Below are positions 6,194 to 10,264 of a DNA stretch of 10,264 nt, piece after piece (the first letter of the stretch is position 1; every line of letters begins with the position of its first letter). The translations under genes were made by a program, and so were the position numbers. This stretch comes from Brevundimonas vancanneytii (lineage in GTDB: Bacteria; Pseudomonadota; Alphaproteobacteria; Caulobacterales; Caulobacteraceae), in NCBI GenBank assembly GCA_945874855.1, contig CAMCIP010000072.1, forward strand, positions 1-10,264, in the 5' to 3' direction. Below the pieces are notes generated by a model that was given only the letters and a program-made list of their open reading frames with translations, made no database searches and was not told the DNA's origin.

Positions 6194-7837
6194 TCAGCCC
6201 TGCGGCTGGTCGGCGGTCGGCAGGCGATAGTCCTTCAGCCGCTCGCGCACGAGCTTCTTGTCGATCTTGCCGGTGGCCCCCAGCGGGATGTCGTCCACGA
6301 AGACCACATCGTCGGGCATCCACCATTTGGCGATCTTGCCGACCAGGAAGTCCAGATGCTCCTGCTTGTCCTGGCTCTCGCCGGGCTTGAGCTTGAGCAC
6401 GAGCACCGGCCGTTCGTCCCACTTGGGATGGGCCGCGCCGATCACGGCGGCCAGCTCGACCTTGGGATGGCCGACCGCCAGGTTCTCGATCTCGATGGAG
6501 CTGATCCATTCGCCGCCGGACTTGATCACATCCTTGGCGCGATCGGTGATCTGCATGAAACCATGGGTGTCGATCGTGGCCACGTCGCCGGTGTCGAAGA
6601 AGCCCTCATTGTCCAGGATCTCGCCGCCCTCGCCCTTGAAATAGGCGCCCGAGATGGTCGGACCGCGCACCAGCAGGCGGCCGTAGGTCGTGCCGTCGTG
6701 CGGCATCTCCTGGCCGGCGTAGTTCTTCAGCTTCAGTTCCACGCCCAGCGGCGGCACACCCTGTTTGATGCGGAATTTGAGCTGCTCGTCATAGGGCAGG
6801 GCCAGCAGTTCCGGCGGCAGGTTGGACAGGGTGCCGATGGGCGAGGTCTCGGTCATGCCCCAGCCCTGCAGCACCTCGACGTCAAACTCGTCGTTGAAGG
6901 CGCGGATCAGGCTCTCGGGCACGGCCGAGCCGCCGATCAGCACCCGCTTCACCGTGGACAGCTTCAGCCCCTTCTCGCGCATATGGGCCAGCAGCCCCTG
7001 CCAGACCGTCGGCACGGCGGCGGAGAAGGTGACGGACTCGCTCTCGAGCAGTTCATAGATGGCCTCGCCGTCCATGCGCGCGCCGGGCATGACCAGCTTG
7101 GCCCCCGAGGCGGGCGCGGCGAAGGCGATGCCCCAGGCGTTGGCATGGAACATCGGCACGACCGGCAGGATGGTCTCCTTGGGCGACGGGCCCAGCACCG
7201 TCGCCTGCATGCCCAGCAGCGTATGGATGAAGTTGGACCGGTGCGAGTACAGCACCCCCTTGGGGTTTCCGGTCGTGCCCGAGGTGTAGCACAGGCCGCA
7301 GGCGGTCTTTTCATCGAACCCGCCCCAGGTCACGTCCTCCGACGCGCCGGACAGCAGCTGCTCATAGCATTCCGCCTGCGGCAGCTTCGTCGCCGGCATG
7401 GTCATTTCGTCGGTCATCACCACCACCCGCTCCACCGACGGACAGTGGGGCAGGATGGCCTCGAGCAGGGGGATGAAGGTCATGTCGACGAAGATGATTT
7501 TGTCTTCGGCGTGGTTGATGATGTAGCCGAGCTGTTCCGGGAACAGGCGCGGGTTCAGGGTGTGGCAGACCGCGCCAATGCCCATGATGCCGTACCAGGT
7601 CTCGATGTGGCGCGCGGTGTTCCAGGCCAGGGTGGCGACCCGGTCGCCGGGCTTGATCCCCCAGTCCAGCAGCACCTTCGACACCCGCTTCGCCCGCCCA
7701 TGGATCTCCCCATAGGTCGTGCGGACGATCGGCCCCTCGACCGAGCGCGTCACCACCTCGCGGTGGGGGTGCCAGTTTTTGGCGTGGTCCAGGATCTTGT
7801 CGACCGTCAGCGGCCAGTCCTGCATCAAACCCAGCAT
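6194..7837 (-). CDS. Fatty-acyl-CoA ligase, AlkK/DmdB-like
   Basis: A 547-residue AMP-forming acyl-CoA synthetase that activates a carboxylic acid with ATP and then transfers it to CoA. All core signatures are present: the P-loop YTSGTTGNPKG (184-194), GWGMTET with T-E-T ending at 331, DTGD (415-418), the hinge DRAKDVIKSGGEW, and the catalytic lysine K524 in GATGKIDKK. The N-terminus MLGLMQDWPLTVDKIL and the overall length fit the family of medium/long-chain ligases that includes Pseudomonas AlkK, the Thermus long-chain enzyme and the methylthiopropionate ligase DmdB. Sequence alone does not decide chain length or substrate. The start at 7837 is preceded by AAGGGGA at good spacing; an upstream ATG-like extension is not supported. 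It heads a likely two-gene operon with the DUF1499 gene, suggesting a link to membrane lipid turnover (inference). Confidence 0.93.
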   Translation of the reverse strand: MLGLMQDWPLTVDKILDHAKNWHPHREVVTRSVEGPIVRTTYGEIHGRAKRVSKVLLDWGIKPGDRVATLAWNTARHIETWYGIMGIGAVCHTLNPRLFPEQLGYIINHAEDKIIFVDMTFIPLLEAILPHCPSVERVVVMTDEMTMPATKLPQAECYEQLLSGASEDVTWGGFDEKTACGLCYTSGTTGNPKGVLYSHRSNFIHTLLGMQATVLGPSPKETILPVVPMFHANAWGIAFAAPASGAKLVMPGARMDGEAIYELLESESVTFSAAVPTVWQGLLAHMREKGLKLSTVKRVLIGGSAVPESLIRAFNDEFDVEVLQGWGMTETSPIGTLSNLPPELLALPYDEQLKFRIKQGVPPLGVELKLKNYAGQEMPHDGTTYGRLLVRGPTISGAYFKGEGGEILDNEGFFDTGDVATIDTHGFMQITDRAKDVIKSGGEWISSIEIENLAVGHPKVELAAVIGAAHPKWDERPVLVLKLKPGESQDKQEHLDFLVGKIAKWWMPDDVVFVDDIPLGATGKIDKKLVRERLKDYRLPTADQPQG

Positions 7838-7969
7838 GCGTCGTCCCCTTGTCGTCCGTCTGATCGCGGCGTGGCCGCACGCTATCGGCGCGACGGGCAA
7901 TAGGCAACGTGACGCGGGGTCACGATCGCGCTGGTTGCGGCGGCGGCGCGCCCCGCCCTAGAAGGCCGC
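7838..7969. promoter_or_regulatory. Divergent promoter region between the acyl-CoA ligase and the kinase
   Basis: 132 bp shared by two divergent genes. It contains a 17-bp inverted repeat, CGTGAC-N5-GTCACG (7908-7924), and a smaller one, GCGGC-GTG-GCCGC (7866-7878). The first has the shape of an operator for a dimeric repressor such as a GntR or TetR protein, and a TetR gene lies one gene away. No confident -35/-10 pair was found on either strand. Confidence 0.45.
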
Positions 7970-8629
7970 ATGACCCTTCTGATCGCGATCACCGGTGGCT
8001 CCGGCTCGGGCAAGAGCACCCTGGCCGAGGCCCTGATCGCCGCGCTCGGGGCCTCGACCGCCACCCTGCTGCGCGAGGACGACTACTACGTCGACGCCGC
8101 CGCCCTGCCCGGCTTCGATCCGGCACGGTTCGACTTCGACGACGTGGCGGCGCGCGACCACGATCTGCTGATCGCGCACCTGACGGCGCTGAAGGCGGGA
8201 CGCGCCATCACCGCCCCGATCTATTCGCTGATCACCCATGGCCGGGAACCGGTCGGCCGCGACGTTGGTCCCAGCCCGGCCGTCATTGTGGAGGGGGCGC
8301 ATGTCCTCTGCACGCCGGAGCTGGCGGCGCTGTTCGACCTCAAGGTCTTCGTCGACACCCCGGCCGACATCCGGTTCATCCGGCGCCTGCTGCGCGACCA
8401 AGCGTCGCGGGGGCGCAGCGCCCAGTCGGTGATCGACCAGTATCTGGCGACTGTGCGACCCGGCCACGAGCGGTTCACCGAGCCCTCGCGCACGGCGGCG
8501 GACTTCATCGTTGCCGACGCCACCGCGGCGGTGCGGCTCGAGGATCCGGAGGCGGTTCTGCGCCTTGCCGCCCCGGTCCTGACCCATCCACGGGTGCGCC
8601 CCCTTCTCGCCGGGACCGAACCGACCTAA
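7970..8629 (+). CDS. Uridine kinase family protein (P-loop nucleoside kinase)
   Basis: A 219-residue cytoplasmic P-loop kinase of the uridine kinase/phosphoribulokinase family, which in pyrimidine salvage phosphorylates uridine or cytidine with ATP or GTP. Walker A is GGSGSGKST (9-17). The acceptor-site segment is EDDYY (36-40), followed by APIYSLITHGRE, the Walker-B-like VIVEGAHVL, and the lid region DTPADIRFIRRLLRD. The closing segment RGRSAQSVIDQYLATVRPGHERFTEPSR, given here in outline, matches the family's conserved C-terminal half. Length is normal for Udk. AGAAGG lies 4 nt before the ATG, a short but usable spacing. The TetR gene follows after 64 bp on the same strand. Substrate specificity is not proven by sequence: the acceptor motif reads EDDYY rather than the E. 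coli-like DSYY, so another small-molecule kinase role is possible. Confidence 0.85.
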   Translation: MTLLIAITGGSGSGKSTLAEALIAALGASTATLLREDDYYVDAAALPGFDPARFDFDDVAARDHDLLIAHLTALKAGRAITAPIYSLITHGREPVGRDVGPSPAVIVEGAHVLCTPELAALFDLKVFVDTPADIRFIRRLLRDQASRGRSAQSVIDQYLATVRPGHERFTEPSRTAADFIVADATAAVRLEDPEAVLRLAAPVLTHPRVRPLLAGTEPT

Positions 8630-8693
8630 CGTCGTTTCCCGATGGCCCTCGCCGCTCCTGGCGTCGGGTGAAGACGATGCTGGCGACCCATTG

Positions 8694-9329
8694 ATGCACG
8701 GCCCCTCCTCCGGCTCCACCGGCCCGGACCCAAAGCGACAGGCGATCCTGCGGGCCGCCCGGTCCGACTTCGTTTCCAAGGGCTTCGCTGACACCCGGAT
8801 CGAGCCCATCGCGCGACGGGCGGGCGTGTCTACGGCGACGCTGTACGCCCTGTTCAGCGGCAAGGACGACCTGTTCACCGCCGTCATCGACGACGCCGCC
8901 GAGGACTTCGCCCGCCAGATGGCCGGGGTCCGCGCCATCGACGGCGACGCCCGCGCCCAGCTGACCAGTTTCGGCGAAGCCTATGCGACCTTCATGAGCG
9001 ACCCCTTCGTGAGGTCCGTCTTCCGACTGGTCATGGCAGAACGCCCCCGGTTCCAGGCCGTGGCCCTGGGCTTCTTCAAGCTCGGACAGCGGGAGTTCGG
9101 GGGCACGCTGATCGGCCTCATCAAGGCCTTGCGCGATCGCGGCGAACTGGGCCCCGTCGATCACCCGTCCCGCGCCGCCGGCGCCTTCCTCGGCATGGTG
9201 GAGCACCCCCTCTTCTTCGTGCCCCTGGTGACGGGGGACGAGGTTCAGGTGAAGCGCACCAACGCCCAGATCGTCGCGGACGCCGTGGACACCTTCCTCG
9301 CCCGCTGGGGGCCGCCGGCTCAGGGCTGA
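8694..9329 (+). CDS. TetR/AcrR-family transcriptional regulator
   Basis: A 211-residue DNA-binding regulator. The N-terminal helix-turn-helix is clear: KRQAILRAARSDFVSKGF (14-31), TRIEPIARRAGVSTATLYALF (34-54, last residues of the recognition helix included), then SGKDDLFTAVI. The C-terminal ligand domain, with FRLVMAERPRF and LGFFKLGQREF, resembles the AefR-type TetR C-terminal domain; the ligand is unknown. ATG 8694 is chosen; a TTG directly before it (8691) is possible but adds one residue. No strong Shine-Dalgarno is visible. A six-codon ATG-initiated mini-frame (8677-8694) ends TGA overlapping this ATG by one base, which could allow coupling but may be chance. Its last 10 bp overlap pdxH on the other strand. 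Plausible targets are itself, the kinase or the acyl-CoA ligase (inference). Confidence 0.92.
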   Translation: MHGPSSGSTGPDPKRQAILRAARSDFVSKGFADTRIEPIARRAGVSTATLYALFSGKDDLFTAVIDDAAEDFARQMAGVRAIDGDARAQLTSFGEAYATFMSDPFVRSVFRLVMAERPRFQAVALGFFKLGQREFGGTLIGLIKALRDRGELGPVDHPSRAAGAFLGMVEHPLFFVPLVTGDEVQVKRTNAQIVADAVDTFLARWGPPAQG

Positions 9330-9994
9330 AGCCGGGTCCGCGTCCAGCCGTCGCCGGCGCGGTCGAAGCGCAGGCGGTCGTGCAGGCGAAAGGGGCGATC
9401 GCGCCAGAACTCCACGGCAGTAGGCACGACCCGCCAGCCGGTCCAGTGCGTCGGGCGCGGCACCTCTCCCTCGCCGAACCGCGCCGTCTCGCGCGCCACG
9501 GCGGCCTCCAGTGCCGCCCGGTCGGCCAGGGGACGGGACTGGTCAGAGGCCCAGGCCCCGATCCGGCTCTCGCGCGCCCGACTGGCGAAATAGGCGTCGG
9601 CCTCGGCCGCTGTCACCGGCTCGACAGCGCCCCGCACCCGGACCTGACGACGCAGCGACTTCCAGTGAAACAGCAGGGCCGCCACGGGCCGCCCTTCCAG
9701 CTGGCCGCCCTTGGTGCTTTCGGCATTGGAATAGAAGGTGAAGCCCCGGGCATCGACGTCCTTGAGCAGCACCATCCGCGCATCCGGCGCCCCGTGGGCG
9801 TCCACGGTCGACAGGGCCATGGCGTTGGGATCGTTCACCTCATGCGCCCGGGCGTCGCCCAGCCAGTCGACGAAGAGGCCGATCGGCTCGGCCCGTGCGA
9901 AGATCGTCTCGTCGCCATTGGCGGCCAGGGCGGCGGCATAGTCGCGCGCATACTCCTCGCGCGACGGACTGGGCGGGATCACGGGAGCGGTCAT
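9320..9994 (-). CDS. pdxH: Pyridoxamine/pyridoxine 5'-phosphate oxidase
   Basis: A 224-residue FMN-dependent oxidase that converts pyridoxine or pyridoxamine 5'-phosphate to pyridoxal 5'-phosphate, the last step of vitamin B6 synthesis and salvage in the cytoplasm. Typical features are the FMN-binding segment RMVLLKD (73-79), FTFYSNAESTKGGQL (85-99), LLFHWKSLRRQVRVRG, and the substrate-binding RLHD (203-206) in the C-terminal EFW...RLHDR region. Length is normal for PdxH. The start at 9994 gives the expected N-terminus; in-frame sequence further upstream is low-complexity and overlaps the divergent gene. There is no clear Shine-Dalgarno; instead an inverted repeat (9996-10010) sits directly before the ATG. 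It is convergent with the TetR gene, with a 10-bp overlap, and divergent from the J-domain-like gene, with 85 bp between starts. Confidence 0.95.
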   Translation of the reverse strand: MTAPVIPPSPSREEYARDYAAALAANGDETIFARAEPIGLFVDWLGDARAHEVNDPNAMALSTVDAHGAPDARMVLLKDVDARGFTFYSNAESTKGGQLEGRPVAALLFHWKSLRRQVRVRGAVEPVTAAEADAYFASRARESRIGAWASDQSRPLADRAALEAAVARETARFGEGEVPRPTHWTGWRVVPTAVEFWRDRPFRLHDRLRFDRAGDGWTRTRLQP

Positions 9995-9995
9995 G

Positions 9996-10010
9996 GCGCT
10001 GCGATAGCGC
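9996..10010 (-). repeat. Inverted repeat directly before the pdxH start codon
   Basis: GCGCT and AGCGC arms (9996-10000 and 10006-10010) with a 5-nt loop, one base from the pdxH ATG. If transcribed it could fold over the ribosome-binding region. Short arms; may be chance. Confidence 0.3.
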
Positions 10011-10079
10011 GACGCGGCGTCGGCCGGAAGTGCGGCAGAGTTAACCCGGCATTGACCCTGATCGGGGCCTTTGTCGCAG

Positions 10080-10264
10080 ATGCGTGGCCCCACCTCCCCG
10101 TCCCTGACCGTCGCCGAGGCCCGGACCGCCCTGGGCCTGGACGGCCCTGCGCATGGCGAGGCCCTGACCGCCGCCTTCCGCCGCGCGGTCAAGGCGGCGC
10201 GCCCCGACCTGCCCGGGGGCAGCGAAGCCGCCTTCCGCCGCGCCATCGAGGCCCACGCCCTGCT
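10080..10264 (+). CDS. J-domain-like protein, N-terminal part (partial, runs off the window)
   Basis: A reading frame starting ATG at 10080 and still open at the right edge (61 full codons seen). After a short N-terminus, TVAEARTALGL...ALTAAFRRAVKAARPDLPGGSEAAFRRAIEAHALL follows the pattern of a J-domain: helix I (EARTALGL), helix II (AAFRRAVKAARPD), the loop with PGG, and helix III (AAFRRAIEAHALL). The diagnostic HPD tripeptide, needed to stimulate DnaK ATPase, reads RPD here. J-domain-like proteins with degenerate HPD exist, so it may be a J-like protein that does not drive DnaK. It is divergent from pdxH. A TTGACC hexamer lies at 10052-10057, but no convincing -10 follows before the ATG. 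The rest of the gene is outside the window. Confidence 0.7.
   Translation, partial: MRGPTSPSLTVAEARTALGLDGPAHGEALTAAFRRAVKAARPDLPGGSEAAFRRAIEAHAL

Noticed and set aside
5405..7903. An 832-codon open frame on the plus strand across the DUF1499 and ligase genes
   Set aside because: It has His/Gln/Arg/Gly-rich low-complexity composition and lies antisense to two well-supported genes, one with complete adenylate-forming signatures. It is a shadow frame.
7909..8694. A 261-codon frame on the plus strand overlapping the kinase gene
   Set aside because: It overlaps the kinase in another frame and is Arg/Gly/Pro-rich; the kinase frame has Walker A and the other family motifs. Only its last few codons, next to the TetR start, are discussed separately.
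8505..9206. A 233-codon minus-strand frame antisense to the TetR gene
   Set aside because: No recognisable domain, and the opposite strand carries a clear helix-turn-helix protein.
1..10264. CRISPR array, insertion sequence, tRNA/rRNA, phage or toxin-antitoxin module
   Set aside because: No regularly spaced repeats, transposase-like frames, terminal inverted repeats, tRNA cloverleaf or typical defence genes were seen on reading both strands.

Overview
The window is ordinary-looking chromosomal DNA from a GC-rich Gram-negative bacterium. The best guess is an alphaproteobacterium of the Caulobacterales (Brevundimonas or Caulobacter-like). This rests on the strong G/C third-position bias, a large Oar-type TonB-dependent receptor with a DDIVVVG-type segment, the style of the MetH tail and PdxH, and a J-domain-like gene divergent from pdxH. 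It is an inference from gene content; no 16S or other marker is present.

Layout from left to right. Positions 1-198 hold the C-terminal end of cobalamin-dependent methionine synthase (metH), cut by the window edge. It faces a small secreted protein of unknown function (205-762, minus). Upstream of that, also on the minus strand, is a 1060-residue TonB-dependent receptor (872-4054) that starts at a TTG behind a perfect AGGAGG and ends at a strong UUCG-loop terminator (822-847). Next comes about 540 bp of mostly non-coding DNA with several small inverted repeats, an AT-rich island and a possible 48-residue secreted micro-protein (4383-4529, minus). A metallo-beta-lactamase-fold hydrolase (4593-5495, plus) overlaps tail to tail with a DUF1499-type membrane protein (5477-6190, minus). 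That gene lies 3 nt behind an AlkK/DmdB-like acyl-CoA ligase (6194-7837, minus), so the two probably form one operon. A 132-bp divergent promoter region carrying a CGTGAC-N5-GTCACG inverted repeat separates the ligase from a uridine-kinase-family gene (7970-8629, plus), which is followed by a TetR/AcrR regulator (8694-9329, plus). Pyridoxamine 5'-phosphate oxidase (pdxH, 9320-9994, minus) overlaps the regulator tail to tail by 10 bp. Divergent from pdxH is the start of a J-domain-like protein whose HPD motif reads RPD; it runs off the right edge.

The genes are mostly unrelated: methionine and vitamin B6 metabolism, fatty-acid activation, nucleoside salvage, outer-membrane uptake and local regulation. 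The clearest functional unit is the ligase-DUF1499 pair. I see no tRNA, rRNA, CRISPR array, insertion sequence, phage gene or toxin-antitoxin pair, and nothing that amounts to a clearly new multi-gene system. The points most worth a second look are the TonB-box-like motif in the small secreted protein, the possible secreted micro-protein with its palindrome-rich surroundings, the calcium-loop and cysteine-pair features of the receptor, and the degenerate J-domain.
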